This document shows, piece after piece, positions 1 through 9,578 of a stretch of 64,000 bases of DNA. The number at the start of each line of letters is the position of its first letter. Within the stretch, counting starts at the first letter, position 1. A program made the position numbers and the translations under genes. Below the pieces are notes generated by a model, which worked only from the letters and a program-made list of their open reading frames with translations, did no database searches and was not told where the DNA came from. Source of the stretch: CAIWHR01 sp963717695 (GTDB taxonomy: Bacteria > Pseudomonadota > Gammaproteobacteria > Burkholderiales > Casimicrobiaceae); the NCBI GenBank assembly GCA_963717695.1, contig CAVQWR010000003.1:310001-374000 (forward strand). The letters run 5' to 3'.

Positions 1-2601
1 GTTGTTGCGCGCGACGATCGTGTAGGTCGTCGTCGAGCCCGGCGTGACGCTCGCCACGCCGTCGGTCTTGGTGATCGCGAGGTCGGCGACGCCGGTCGCC
101 GCCAGCGTGGCGGAGGCCGGCAGCGGATTCGTGACGCCCTGCGCCGACGTGAACGCGCCGGCGCCGAGCGTATTGGTCAGGTTCCCGCTGGCGTTGGTCA
201 CCACGTTCACCGTGATGGTGCAGGTCGCGTTCGCCGCGATGCTGCCGTTGGCGAGCGACAGCGACGATGCGCCGGCGACCGCCGTCAGCGCGCCGCCGCA
301 GGTATTCGTCGCGGCGGGCGGCGTCGCGATGATCATTCCCGCCGGCAGCGCGTCCGTCAGCGCGCCGCTCGTGATCGCGAGCGCATTGGCGTTGGTGTTG
401 ATGACGTTGATCGTCAGCGTCGACGTGCCGCCGACGAGCACCGAGGTCGGGCTGAACGACTTGTTGAGCGTGACGCTGGTCAGCACGCGCGTGATGACCG
501 CGTTCGCCGCAGCGGGATTGACGAATCCCTGCGTCGACGTCACCGCCCCCGCCGCGATCGTGTTGGTCGGCGCGCCGGCGGTGCCGGAGGGAGTCGTGAC
601 GTTGACGAGGATCGTGCACGACGTCGCCGCCGCACCTCCGGCGAGGATTCCGCCCGCAAGCGCCACGGTACCCGTGCCGGAATTCGCCGTCACCGCGCCG
701 CCGCAGTTGTTGACGAGATTCGGCGTCGTCGAAACGAGATGACCGGCGGGCAGCGTGTCCGTGAAGGCAAGTCCCGACAGCGCCGACGCGCCCGCCGCGC
801 GCGTCAGCGTGATCGTGAGCCGCGTGTCCGCACCCGCCGCGACGGTGGTCGGCGCGAAGGCCTTTGCGACCGAGAGCACGGGGTTGACGACGAGGTTGCC
901 GGTGATGGCCGCCTGCGTGCGCCCCTGGTTCGTGACCAGTGCGCCCTGGGCGATCGAGTTGGTCCGCGTGCCCGTGGATGCGGTCGCCGATGCCTGCACC
1001 GGCACGGTGATCGTGCAGGTTCCGCCCGCGGGGATCGCATTGCCGCCGCTCAGCGTGACCGTAGTGGCGCCCGGCGCGGCGTTGAGTCCCCCGCCGCAGG
1101 TCGTCGACGCCGCCGGAGACGCCGCAACGGTGAACTGCGGGCTCGCGCCCAGCGTCGTCAGATTGTCGGTGAACGACGTGATCATGGCCTGCGCCGCCGC
1201 CGAATTCGTCAGCGTGATCGTCAAGGTGCTCACCTGGCCCTGCAGGATCGTCGCCGGCGAGAACGACTTGCTGCCGCCGACGCTGGTCACGGCTTTCACG
1301 ACGAGACCGGCGCCTCCCGACGAGTACGCGACGCCACCGAAATTGCCGACGGGAATCGTGTTGGTCAGCGTCACGGGGTTGACGCCGGCGTTGGTGCCGA
1401 CGACGCTGATCGTCACCGTGCAGTTCGCGTTGGTGATGCCTCGCACCCGCTGCGGGCAACGTGCCGCCGCGACACCGTGAAGGCGTTGGCGCCTGCAACC
1501 GGTACCGGCGTGAATGCGAGCGGCGGCGTGCAGGTTCCACCAGTCGTGACGGGTGACGCCACCGTCATCCCTGCTGGCATCGTGTCGGTGAACCCGATGC
1601 CGGCAAGCGGCGTCGCGTTGAAATTGCGCACCGTGACGGTCAGGGTCGAGGTCCCGCCGGTCGTGATCGGCGTCGGGCGCGAACGACTTGTCGACCCGCG
1701 CGCCGGTCTGCAGACGCACCGCGCTGGAAAATGCCGGGTTGGTCACGCCTTGCGCCGTCGTCAGCGCGCCCGCGGCGATCGTGTTGGTCACGTTGCCGTC
1801 GGCGTAGACGTTCGGCGCCGACGCGACGACGTCGAACTTGACGTTGCAGCTCCCGTTGGCGGGTATGGTCCCCGACGCGAGGCTCGCCGTGGTCGCGCCC
1901 GTCGTCACCGTTCCGGCGCCGCAGCTCGTCGACGCGTTCGCCGGTGACGCGATGGCCAGGCCGGCGGGAAGCGTGTCGGTGAAGGCGGCGCTGGTCAGCG
2001 CGACCCCGTTGGGGTTGGTCAGCGTGATGGTGACCGTCGACGCGGTCCCGTTGCCGTGAATGTTCGTCGGCAGGAACGCCTTCGCGCCGGTGACCGAACG
2101 CAGCGCGGCGACCGTCAGCGTCGCCGAGGCGTTCTGCGGGTTGGTCCCCTGCGACGAGCTGACCGCGCCGGACGGAATCGTGTTGATGTAGACCCCGGGC
2201 GTCGGCGAGACGACGGTCACCTGCATCGAGCACTGGCCCGCAACGCCGGCGGCGGCGGCGGGAATCGTTCCGCCGGAGAACGAATATGAACCGTTCCCGG
2301 GCGTCGCCGTGACCGCGCCGCCGACGCACGTCGTCGAGGCATTTGCGGGATTCGCGACGACGACGCTGCCGGGGAGCGTATCGGTGAACGTCACCGCCGT
2401 CGCCGGCGCGGCATTCGAATTGAGGAGGATGACCGTCAGCGTCGAAGTCTGTCCTGCGGAGACATTGGTGGGCGCGAACGACTTGTTGAGTCCGACCGAC
2501 GCGAACGCCGCCATCGGTGCGAGCGCCGTCGCAACGAGCAGCGTGCGAAACAAATATGCACGCGCGATGCGCGGGACGGGCAAGCGAAGGCTGAGGTTCA
2601 A
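1..2601 (-). CDS. Secreted DUF11-like repeat protein (3' partial, frame interrupted)
   Basis: The protein starts at a TTG at 2601, with GGGAG upstream and an N-terminal signal peptide (LLVATALAPMAAFA). No ATG or GTG lies upstream in frame before the frame becomes implausible. The rest is a string of roughly 130-residue repeats of the DUF11/conserved-repeat type: KSFAP at the head, then STLTVTL, FTDTLPAG, a central Cys, IPA.G.C and TNTI.AGALTT.QG. At least six units are visible and the gene continues past the left edge. The frame changes three times: near 1675 (GGG run), near 1469 and near 1441. The three changes cancel, so the frame at 1440 is the starting one and stays open to position 1. 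Translation reads as good repeat sequence on both sides of each shift. Probably a cell-surface or secreted adhesin-like protein; its function is not known. The indels may be sequencing errors. Confidence 0.72.
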   Translation of the reverse strand, partial: MNLSLRLPVPRIARAYLFRTLLVATALAPMAAFASVGLNKSFAPTNVSAGQTSTLTVILLNSNAAPATAVTFTDTLPGSVVVANPANASTTCVGGAVTATPGNGSYSFSGGTIPAAAAGVAGQCSMQVTVVSPTPGVYINTIPSGAVSSSQGTNPQNASATLTVAALRSVTGAKAFLPTNIHGNGTASTVTITLTNPNGVALTSAAFTDTLPAGLAIASPANASTSCGAGTVTTGATTASLASGTIPANGSCNVKFDVVASAPNVYADGNVTNTIAAGALTTAQGVTNPAFSSAVRLQTGARVDKSFAPDADHDRRDLDPDRHGAQFQRDAACRHRVHRHDASRDDGGVTRHDWWNLHAAARIHAGTGCRRQRLHGVAAARCPQRVRGITNANCTVTISVVGTNAGVNPVTLTNTIPVGNFGGVAYSSGGAGLVVKAVTSVGGSKSFSPATILQGQVSTLTITLTNSAAAQAMITSFTDNLTTLGASPQFTVAASPAASTTCGGGLNAAPGATTVTLSGGNAIPAGGTCTITVPVQASATASTGTRTNSIAQGALVTNQGRTQAAITGNLVVNPVLSVAKAFAPTTVAAGADTRLTITLTRAAGASALSGLAFTDTLPAGHLVSTTPNLVNNCGGAVTANSGTGTVALAGGILAGGAAATSCTILVNVTTPSGTAGAPTNTIAAGAVTSTQGFVNPAAANAVITRVLTSVTLNKSFSPTSVLVGGTSTLTINVINTNANALAITSGALTDALPAGMIIATPPAATNTCGGALTAVAGASSLSLANGSIAANATCTITVNVVTNASGNLTNTLGAGAFTSAQGVTNPLPASATLAATGVADLAITKTDGVASVTPGSTTTYTIVARNN

Positions 2602-2840
2602 GGGACTCCCGGTCTTGATGACTGCAATGCCGCTGCAAAACGAACACCCGCTCGAATCCGCCGGTTCAACCTGACCGGCGCGGCAACCCAGCCTGACGAA
2701 TCCCGTCCTGACGAGTCTCCGAAAGTGAGCTGCGTCCGGGTGTTCTTTTGGCTACAGTACCGGCGCGCCCCGGAATCTACCAGATTTGGGCGCTTCGCCG
2801 TGCGTCGGCCGAGTGGTCAGAGCAATCGCTGTGCCACGCG
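2602..2840. other. Intergenic, nothing recognised
   Basis: This 239-base stretch separates queC from the repeat protein, both on the minus strand. It must hold the promoter of the repeat protein, but I could not point to a convincing -35/-10 pair, and there is no clear terminator for queC. Confidence 0.5.
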
Positions 2841-3542
2841 TCACTCGATCCCGTGGCGGGCGAGCAGCGGATCCTCGACGCCGGCCTCGGCAAACCCCTT
2901 CTGCCGCAGGAGGCAGGCATCGCATCGGCAGCAAGGCGCGCCGTCCGGCGCCGGGTCGTAGCAGCTGCAGGTCAGCGCGAAGTCGACGCCGAGCGCGAGA
3001 CCGCGGCGGATGATGTCGGCCTTGCTGAGCGCGATCAGCGGCGTGTGCAGCACCAGTCGCTGCGTGCCTTCGACGCCGGCGCGCGTGGCGAGATTCGCCA
3101 TTCGCTCGAATGCCGCGATGTATTCCGGGCGGCAGTCCGGGTACCCGGAATAGTCGAGCGCGTTGACGCCGAGGAAGATGTCGGTCGCGCCGCGCGTTTC
3201 GGCGCAGGCGAGCGCAAAGCTCAGGAAGATCGTGTTGCGTGCGGGGACGTACGTCACCGGAATCCCATGCGCCATGTCCGACGCGGAGCGGCCCTTCGGC
3301 ACGTCGATGTCGGCGGTCAGCGCAGAACCGCCGAAGCGGCGCAGGTCGAAGTCGACGACGAGATGCTCGCGCGCGCCGAGGGCCGAGGCGACGCGCGCCG
3401 CACACTCGAGCTCGACCGCATGCCGCTGCCCGTAGCGAAAGCTGATCGCGTGCGCCGAGTAGCCTTCGCTGACGGCGATCGCCAGCACAGTGGCCGAGTC
3501 GAGGCCGCCGCTCAGGAGTACCACGGCGTTACGGACTGCCAC
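2841..3542 (-). CDS. queC: 7-cyano-7-deazaguanine synthase QueC
   Basis: QueC converts 7-carboxy-7-deazaguanine to preQ0 using ATP and ammonia, a step in queuosine biosynthesis in the cytoplasm. The 233-residue protein has the usual family length. The PP-loop motif SGGLDS sits at residues 11-16, and the C-terminal zinc site is Cys194, Cys204, Cys207 and Cys210, in the family spacing except for one extra residue between the first and second Cys. The start is GTG at 3542, chosen because GGGAG lies upstream and the N-terminus MAVRNAVVLLSGG fits the family. No queD or queE is adjacent, so the gene is isolated from the rest of the pathway. No preQ1 riboswitch was recognised upstream. Confidence 0.96.
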   Translation of the reverse strand: MAVRNAVVLLSGGLDSATVLAIAVSEGYSAHAISFRYGQRHAVELECAARVASALGAREHLVVDFDLRRFGGSALTADIDVPKGRSASDMAHGIPVTYVPARNTIFLSFALACAETRGATDIFLGVNALDYSGYPDCRPEYIAAFERMANLATRAGVEGTQRLVLHTPLIALSKADIIRRGLALGVDFALTCSCYDPAPDGAPCCRCDACLLRQKGFAEAGVEDPLLARHGIE

Positions 3543-3769
3543 GAGGAAATCTCCCGAACCGGGTCACGACTCCCGTCGACAGGGCCCTCGCGGCGGCGCA
3601 AGCCCCCGGCATCTGAGCCTTGCTTTGACACACGCGCATCCGGCCTTCGCTTGGAAACGAAGGCGCAACGGTACATGAAGACGGTGCCGTTTGACAGCGA
3701 AGCGACGCGCGGCCCCCGCGGCGGATCATCGTCGCGATTGCTGCACGTTTGGCGCGGTGTCGGTCGGCA

Positions 3770-4444
3770 TCACGCCGGGATGCCGACTTCCTTCAGCATC
3801 GCCCTGATGCCGTTCCAGCAGATCTGCACGCCGATGCTCAGCACGATGAACGCGGAGAGCCGCAGCACGATGACCATCCCCCGGTGCCCGATGCGCGCCG
3901 CGAACCGGTCGGCATAGCGATATGTGAGGAGGATGGTCAAGGCGACGATGAAGGACCCGATGACCGCAGCGAGGATCTGCATGATCAGGCGGTCGAGCGT
4001 GTGCGCGTGATTCGCGCCGATGGTCACGGCGACCGACATCACGCCCGGGTCGACGGTCAGCGGCATCGTCAGCGGGTAGAACGCGCGCGCCAGCGCAGCC
4101 GCAGACGCCCCGCGCGAATCGGCCGTCGTTTCGTCCGGACGCGAGTCGTCGTTGAGGAGCTTCCAGCCGAGCGCGCAGACGACCGCGCCGCCCGCGACCT
4201 GGATGACCGGCACCGAGAGCCCGAACAACCGCAGCACGAACGAGCCCAGCAGCATCGAGCCCAGCAGCAGCGCGAACGAGTAGGCGGCAATGTGCCGCGC
4301 CAGCGCGCGCCGGGTCGGCTCGTCGCATCCGGACGTGAGGCGCAGGAAGAGCGGCGCGTCACCCGGCGGATTGACCACCGGCAGCACGGCGCCGACGACG
4401 ACGAGGATCGCCGCGGACAGCTGGACAATGTCGGACCAGAGCAT
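3770..4444 (-). CDS. MarC family integral membrane protein
   Basis: Member of the MarC/UPF0056 family of inner-membrane proteins with about six transmembrane segments; the cellular role of the family is unresolved. Visible features are the N-terminal VVGAVLPVVNPPGDAPLF segment, matching the family's conserved NP motif, a central YPLTMPLTVDPGVMSVAV segment resembling the family's PL..GPG motif, and a hydrophobic C-terminus. I chose ATG at 4444 (224 residues). An in-frame TTG at 4489 would add 15 residues that are not hydrophobic and look unlike the family. Same strand as queC but 227 bases away, so probably its own transcript. Confidence 0.88.
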   Translation of the reverse strand: MLWSDIVQLSAAILVVVGAVLPVVNPPGDAPLFLRLTSGCDEPTRRALARHIAAYSFALLLGSMLLGSFVLRLFGLSVPVIQVAGGAVVCALGWKLLNDDSRPDETTADSRGASAAALARAFYPLTMPLTVDPGVMSVAVTIGANHAHTLDRLIMQILAAVIGSFIVALTILLTYRYADRFAARIGHRGMVIVLRLSAFIVLSIGVQICWNGIRAMLKEVGIPA

Positions 4445-4591
4445 CGCGTCTTCGCGGGGCGGCCGGATGAATATCGGTCGAGCATACAACGTCGCGACGT
4501 GTCGTGGCGCGCGCTCGGCGCGGCGACGTTCGCTGCCGAATCACCTCGTTCCCCGTCCAGTGTTACTCGCGCAGCCCAGCAAGGGCCGGCT

Positions 4592-5824
4592 TCAGCGCTC
4601 GTGGGCAAGGAACCCGGACAGCCGCGCGATGCCGTCGGCGAGCCGCGCCTCGCCCGACGCGAAGCACCAGCGGACGAATCCCTCGCCTTCCGGACCGAAG
4701 GCACTGCCGGGCGCGAGTCCCAGCTTCGCCTCCCGGACGAGCCGCTTGCAGAACGCGAGGCTGTCGCTGATGCCGTCGACGCGAAAGAACGAATACATCG
4801 CACCGGCAGGCGGCGCGGCGCTGACGCCCGGAATCCGGGCAAGCTCCGCCGTGAGGAAATCGCGGGCACGGCGAAACCGCGCGAGCGTGTGCGCGACCGT
4901 CGGTTCGCCCTCGTTGATCGCGACGACGCCGGCGCGCTGGACGAACACCGGCGAGCACGACGTGTTGTACTCGATCAGCTTGCCGAGATCCGGCATCAGC
5001 TCGTCCGGCGCGACAATCCAGCCGAGCCGCCATCCGGTCATCAGCCATGCCTTGGAGAAGCTGTTGGTGCTGACCAGCCGCTCGCCTCGTGCCGCAATGT
5101 CGAGAAAGGAAGGCGCGATCGACGCCGACCCGTCGTCGGCGTAGTGCAGGCGCTCGTAGACGTCGTCCGCAACGATCCAGATTCCAAATTGGCGGCAGTG
5201 CGCGAGGATCGCCTCCTGCTCGCGCCGCCGCAGCGTCCAGCCGGTCGGGTTGTTCGGCGAGTTGATCATCACGGCGCGCGTCCCCGGCGTGAGCGCGGCA
5301 AGCAGGCGGTCGAGATCGAGCGTCCAGCCGCGTTCGCCGAAATCGAGCGCGACGCGCACCACGTCGGCGCCGAGGATCTTGGGGATTTCGGTGAGATTGG
5401 GCCACAAGGGCGTCACGCAGACGACGCGATCGCCCGGCCCGATCAGCGCTTCGACGGCGAGCATCAGCGCCGACATGCCCGACGCCGTCACCGCGATCCG
5501 GTCGCTCGTCACGGCCGCGCCGGCCTGCGACGGGTGCAGGCGCGACACATACGCGCCGAGCGCATCACGAAGCTCGGGGATCCCGAAATTCATCGAGTAG
5601 AACGTCTCACCCGCGGCGAGGGCGCCGACGGCGGCCGCGCGGATGAATTCGGGCGTGACTTCATCCGGCTCGCCGAACCAGAAGGGCAGGATGTCAGGGT
5701 CGCCCATGCCCGCGTTGGCGACCTCGCGGATCTGCGAGGCGACGAGCGCCCGCACCCCGGGACGGGCGCCGAGGTCGCGCGCGGAATCGATGCGCGTCGT
5801 CATCGGCGTGGCGCGCCGCTGCAT
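4592..5824 (-). CDS. Class I/II pyridoxal-phosphate aminotransferase
   Basis: Fold-type I PLP-dependent aminotransferase (AAT_I family), cytoplasmic. The residues follow the aspartate aminotransferase pattern: SPNNPTG at 188-195 binds the cofactor, Asp220 and Tyr223 in VADDVYER contact the pyridine ring, Lys258 in NSFSKAW forms the Schiff base, and GWRLG follows. The substrate cannot be told from sequence. The start at 5824 (410 residues) is uncertain: an in-frame ATG at 5803 is equally plausible and neither has a clear Shine-Dalgarno. The gene is divergent from a class V aminotransferase across 138 bases, so the two probably share a control region. Confidence 0.9.
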   Translation of the reverse strand: MQRRATPMTTRIDSARDLGARPGVRALVASQIREVANAGMGDPDILPFWFGEPDEVTPEFIRAAAVGALAAGETFYSMNFGIPELRDALGAYVSRLHPSQAGAAVTSDRIAVTASGMSALMLAVEALIGPGDRVVCVTPLWPNLTEIPKILGADVVRVALDFGERGWTLDLDRLLAALTPGTRAVMINSPNNPTGWTLRRREQEAILAHCRQFGIWIVADDVYERLHYADDGSASIAPSFLDIAARGERLVSTNSFSKAWLMTGWRLGWIVAPDELMPDLGKLIEYNTSCSPVFVQRAGVVAINEGEPTVAHTLARFRRARDFLTAELARIPGVSAAPPAGAMYSFFRVDGISDSLAFCKRLVREAKLGLAPGSAFGPEGEGFVRWCFASGEARLADGIARLSGFLAHER

Positions 5825-5962
5825 TGCGTGGGGCCGGCGGCGGCCGCGCCGGGACGCGAATGTGTGCAGCCGCGACGGGCCGCATGCCGAGTCGTGCTAA
5901 GCTCGTCTTCCCGCGAACGGCTCGCGGCTCGCCCGACTCGAAACCCTCCCGCAGGGGACACC

Positions 5963-7111
5963 ATGCCAGGCCTTCTCCCAGACGTCGATCCCGACGGCCT
6001 TCTCGAATACTCGGTGGTCTTCACCGACCGCTCGCTCAACCACATGTCGCAGCGCTTCCAGCGCGTCATGGGCGACGTCTCGGGCATCCTGAAGCACGTC
6101 TACAACGCGCATTCTGCCATTGTCGTCCCGGGCGGCGGCACTTACGGCATGGAGGCGGTGGCGCGACAATTTGCCACTGCGAAGAAGTGCCTCGTGCTGC
6201 GCAACGGCTGGTTCAGCTATCGCTGGACGCAGATCTTCGATGCCGGAAAGATCCCGGCCGACGCCGCCGTGCTGAAGGCGCGCCGGACCGGCGCCGGAAC
6301 GACGGCTCCGTTCGCGCCGGCGCCCATCGATGAAGTGGTCGCCGCGATCCGCGAGACGAAGCCCGATCTCGTCTTCGCGCCGCACGTCGAGACCGCCTCG
6401 GGCATTCTGCTTCCCGACACCTACCTGCGCGCCGTCGGCGATGCCGTGCGCGCCAGCGGCGGGATGTTCGTCCTCGACTGCGTTGCCTCGGGCGCGTTGT
6501 GGGTCGACATGGACGCCTGCAGCGTCGACGTGCTGATCACCGCGCCGCAGAAGGGCTGGAGCAGCACGCCCGGCGCCGCGCTGGTGATGCTGAACCAGCG
6601 TGCGCGCGCCGCGATCGACGACACGACCAGCACCAGCTTCGCGTGCGACCTCCGCAAATGGCTGTCGATCATGGAAGCCTACGAAAAGGGCGGCTACGGG
6701 TATCACGCGACGCTGCCGACGGACTCGCTCGCGCGGCTGCGCGACACGATGAAGGAGACCGAGCGCTTCGGCTTCGAGAAGGCGCGCGCCGCGCAGCAGG
6801 ATCTCGGCGGCCGCGTCCGCGCGCTCTTCGCCGCGCACGGCTTCGCGAGCGTCGCGGCCGAAGGCTTCCGATCGCCGACCGTCGTCGTGAGCTTCACCGA
6901 CGACAAGGACGTCCAGAACGGGAAGAAATTCCTCGAACTCGGTCTGCAGACCGCCGCCGGGGTCCCGCTCCAATGCGACGAAGGTCCCGACTTCCAGAGC
7001 TTCCGCATCGGCCTCTTCGGCCTCGACAAGCTCGGCAATGTCACCCGCACCGTGAAGAGCCTCGAGCAGGCGCTCGCACAGATCGGCGCCCCCGCGCTCG
7101 AACGGCGCTGA
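5963..7111 (+). CDS. Class V PLP-dependent aminotransferase
   Basis: Class V aminotransferase of the alanine-glyoxylate/serine-pyruvate type, 382 residues, cytoplasmic. Visible marks are PGGGTYGMEA at 56-65 (cofactor phosphate binding), Asp172 in VLDCVASGAL and Lys197 in APQKGWS as the Schiff-base lysine. The start is ATG at 5963, preceded by CAGGGGA; the frame stays open far upstream, but that part is antisense to two minus-strand genes. It heads a plus-strand run with a DapA-family aldolase 27 bases downstream and a TRAP transporter, which suggests it removes the amino group from, or adds it to, the compound that the transporter imports. The exact substrate is unknown. Confidence 0.9.
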   Translation: MPGLLPDVDPDGLLEYSVVFTDRSLNHMSQRFQRVMGDVSGILKHVYNAHSAIVVPGGGTYGMEAVARQFATAKKCLVLRNGWFSYRWTQIFDAGKIPADAAVLKARRTGAGTTAPFAPAPIDEVVAAIRETKPDLVFAPHVETASGILLPDTYLRAVGDAVRASGGMFVLDCVASGALWVDMDACSVDVLITAPQKGWSSTPGAALVMLNQRARAAIDDTTSTSFACDLRKWLSIMEAYEKGGYGYHATLPTDSLARLRDTMKETERFGFEKARAAQQDLGGRVRALFAAHGFASVAAEGFRSPTVVVSFTDDKDVQNGKKFLELGLQTAAGVPLQCDEGPDFQSFRIGLFGLDKLGNVTRTVKSLEQALAQIGAPALERR

Positions 7112-7138
7112 CGCGCCTCGCGCGATCCCGCAAGGGCG

Positions 7139-8065
7139 ATGAGCGCGACGGCACCGGTCACCGCATTGCGCGGCATCTGGCCGGCGCTCCTGACGCCGCT
7201 CGACGCGAAGCTCGACATCGACCACGCGCGCTTCGCGGCGCACGCGCGTTCGCTGCTCGCTGCCGGCTGTGGAGGGGTGACGCCGTTCGGGACCACGGGC
7301 GAGGGGCCGTCATTCTCGGTCGATGAGCGTCGCGCGGCGGTCGACGCGCTCGTTGCCGGTGGCGTTCCCGGCGCGAACCTTCTCGTATCGGTGAGCTGCG
7401 CCGCGCTGCCCGATGTCCTCGCGCTCACGCGTCACGCGCTCGCGGTCGGCGCGCACGGCTGCCTGATGATGCCCCCGTTCTTTCTCAAGGGTGTTCCCGA
7501 CGAGGGCGTGATCGACGCCTACCGCTACGTCATCGACGGTGCGGCGGATCCGCGGCTTCGGCTCTATCTGTATCACATCCCGCAGGTCTCCGGCATCGCG
7601 CTTTCGCACGACGTGATCCGGGCGCTGTGGCGCCTGTATCCGCAGACCATTGCCGGAATCAAGGACAGCGGCTGCACGCTCCGCGATTCGCTGGCGCTCG
7701 CCGACGCGTTCATGCCGGGCCTCCCGGTTTACGTCGGCAACGAGCCGGACCTCCCCGCGCTCGGCCGGCGCGGCAGCACCGGCGCGGTCAGCGGCCTCGC
7801 CAACTTCGCGCCGCGACTCGTGCGACGGCTGGTTCTGGAGCCCGATGCGCCTGGCGCCGGGACGGATCTCGCGCGCGCACGAGCATTTCTCGAAGTCTTC
7901 CGCGACTATTCGCTCACACCGGCACTCAAGGCCACAATGGCGAGCCTGACGGGAGACTCCGCATGGCTGCGCGTGCGCCCCCCGCTGCGCGCGCACGGCG
8001 CCGGCGAATTTGCAGCACTCGAACGCGACCTGCGCGCGTTCGGCATTGATCCCACCAAAGACTGA
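7139..8065 (+). CDS. DapA/N-acetylneuraminate lyase family aldolase
   Basis: Class I aldolase/dehydratase of the dihydrodipicolinate synthase superfamily, 308 residues, a TIM barrel forming a Schiff base with pyruvate or a keto acid. GTTGEGPSFS at 51-60 is the substrate-carboxylate loop, Tyr145 (LYLYHIP) and Lys175 (GIKDSG) are the catalytic pair. Genes of this family inside TRAP operons are usually catabolic rather than lysine-biosynthetic, so I do not call it dapA. Start ATG at 7139. It sits between a class V aminotransferase and dctP, apparently in one transcript. Confidence 0.9.
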   Translation: MSATAPVTALRGIWPALLTPLDAKLDIDHARFAAHARSLLAAGCGGVTPFGTTGEGPSFSVDERRAAVDALVAGGVPGANLLVSVSCAALPDVLALTRHALAVGAHGCLMMPPFFLKGVPDEGVIDAYRYVIDGAADPRLRLYLYHIPQVSGIALSHDVIRALWRLYPQTIAGIKDSGCTLRDSLALADAFMPGLPVYVGNEPDLPALGRRGSTGAVSGLANFAPRLVRRLVLEPDAPGAGTDLARARAFLEVFRDYSLTPALKATMASLTGDSAWLRVRPPLRAHGAGEFAALERDLRAFGIDPTKD

Positions 8066-8084
8066 CCACGAACAGGAGGACTCC

Positions 8085-9092
8085 ATGACGACATCCCGCA
8101 CGCGCCGCACGCTGCTCGCCACCGGTGGCGCGCTCGCAATCGCCTTGCTCTTGCCGGTGACGGCGCAGGCCCAGAACAAGGTGCTGCTGCGCATCTCGAC
8201 CCCCGCCGTGCCCGACGACTGGCACGCGAAGATGTGGACCGTGATGAAGGAGCAGCTCGACAGGAGCGCGCCCGGCGAGTTCGACGTCCAGATCAATCTC
8301 AACGCGTCGCTGTTCAAGCAGGGCACGGAGCCCGCCGCGATGGCGCGCGGCAACCTCGAGATGTCCGCGATCTCCGCGTTCGACATTGCGAAGCTGGTGC
8401 CGGAATTCTCGATCTTCACCGCCGGATACGTCGTACGGGACGCCGCCCAGCAGCAGAAGATCTTCAACGGCCCGATCGGCGAGGAGATGTTCAAGCCGGT
8501 GTCGGAGAAGATGGACGTGACGGTGCTCGCCACCGCCTATCTCGGCACGCGCGAGGTCAACCTGCGCGAGGCGCGCAACGTGCGCACGCCGGCCGACCTC
8601 AAGGGCGTCAAGCTGCGGATGCCGGGCTCGAAGGAGTGGCTGTTCCTGGGCGATGCGCTCGGCGCCACCGCGACGCCGCTCGCCTTCGGCGAGGTCTACC
8701 TCGCGCTGAAGACGGGCACGATCGACGGGCAGGACAATCCGCTGCCGACGGTACGCGCCGCCAAGTTCTACGAGGTGACGAAGCAGCTCGTGATGACGGA
8801 TCACCTCGTCGACTGCATCTTCATCGCGATTGCCAACAAGACGTGGAACGCCCTGACGCCTGCGCAGAAGCAGAAGCTCAAGTCCGCGGCCGTTGCGGCA
8901 GCCCAGTACAACAACGAGAACCGGATCAAGGAGGAGGCTCAGCTGGTCGAGTTCCTCAAGCAGCAGGGGCTGCAGGTGACGATTCCCGACCGCGAGGCCT
9001 TCCGCAAGCACGTGCAGGAGGTCTATCTCGAGTCCGATTATGCGAAGGTGTGGCCGAAGGGCCTTCTCGAGCGCATCAACGGCGTGAAGTGA
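8085..9092 (+). CDS. dctP: TRAP transporter substrate-binding protein DctP
   Basis: Periplasmic solute receptor of a tripartite ATP-independent transporter, 335 residues. The signal peptide (RRTLLATGGALAIALLLP, cleavage after AQA) starts with an Arg-rich n-region. The conserved LKGVKLRMPG segment carries the Arg that holds the substrate carboxylate, and Y.ALKTGTIDGQDNPLP is the family signature. The start at 8085 is fixed by AGGAGGA six bases upstream. dctQ and dctM follow directly. The ligand is probably a carboxylate, but its identity is not visible. Confidence 0.95.
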   Translation: MTTSRTRRTLLATGGALAIALLLPVTAQAQNKVLLRISTPAVPDDWHAKMWTVMKEQLDRSAPGEFDVQINLNASLFKQGTEPAAMARGNLEMSAISAFDIAKLVPEFSIFTAGYVVRDAAQQQKIFNGPIGEEMFKPVSEKMDVTVLATAYLGTREVNLREARNVRTPADLKGVKLRMPGSKEWLFLGDALGATATPLAFGEVYLALKTGTIDGQDNPLPTVRAAKFYEVTKQLVMTDHLVDCIFIAIANKTWNALTPAQKQKLKSAAVAAAQYNNENRIKEEAQLVEFLKQQGLQVTIPDREAFRKHVQEVYLESDYAKVWPKGLLERINGVK

Positions 9093-9103
9093 CGGGGCGC
9101 GCG

Positions 9104-9574
9104 ATGCGCAAGCGTCTCACGCAGCTGGCCGAGGCGGTCGCCGCGGGCGTATTCGCGCTCCTCTTCCTGACGTTCGTCGTCCAGGTGGGCATGCGCTTCC
9201 TGTTCAACCGCCCGCTCGCCTGGTCCGACGAGCTCATCATGATCCTCTACATCCTGATGGTGTTCTGGGGAGCGGCGACGCTCCTCAAGGAACGCGATCA
9301 CGTGATGCTCGACCTCGTCTACGCCGCGCTGCCGCCCGGCGGACAGCGCATCTTCGCCATCGTCGGCGCGGCGCTGATGGCGGCGCTCCTGCTGGTGCTG
9401 CTGCCCGAGGCGTACGACTACGTGCGCTTCATGCAGCGCGAGAGCACGCCGGTGCTGGGCGTCCCGTTCTCGATCGTGTTCGCGCCGTTCGTGCTGTTCG
9501 TCGTGCTGGTCGCGTGGCGCTACGTCGTCAAGCTCGTGCGTCTCTTCGGAAGCGGCTGGACGCGAGAGCTCTGA
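9104..9574 (+). CDS. dctQ: TRAP transporter small permease DctQ
   Basis: Four-helix small membrane subunit of the TRAP transporter, 156 residues. The segment FVVQVGMRFLFNRPLAWSDE is the family hallmark (R-F-x-F-x-x-x-L-x-W-x-E/D-E). Four hydrophobic segments are seen at about 8-30, 42-60, 82-104 and 118-140. Start taken as ATG at 9104; an in-frame GTG at 9089 overlapping the dctP stop would add five residues and would mean translational coupling. It partners DctM, four bases downstream. Confidence 0.92.
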   Translation: MRKRLTQLAEAVAAGVFALLFLTFVVQVGMRFLFNRPLAWSDELIMILYILMVFWGAATLLKERDHVMLDLVYAALPPGGQRIFAIVGAALMAALLLVLLPEAYDYVRFMQRESTPVLGVPFSIVFAPFVLFVVLVAWRYVVKLVRLFGSGWTREL

Positions 9575-9578
9575 CCCC

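Noticed and set aside
44..2674. Several plus-strand frames over the repeat protein
   Set aside because: Their periodic Val/Ala-rich translations mirror the repeats of the minus-strand protein, which has a signal peptide and the family blocks.
3543..3769. preQ1 riboswitch upstream of queC
   Set aside because: I could not find a preQ1 aptamer pattern (short hairpin followed by an A-rich tail overlapping the ribosome site).
3749..5962. Long plus-strand extension in front of the class V aminotransferase
   Set aside because: It is antisense to marC and the class I aminotransferase. The aminotransferase family starts at the ATG at 5963, which has its own ribosome site.
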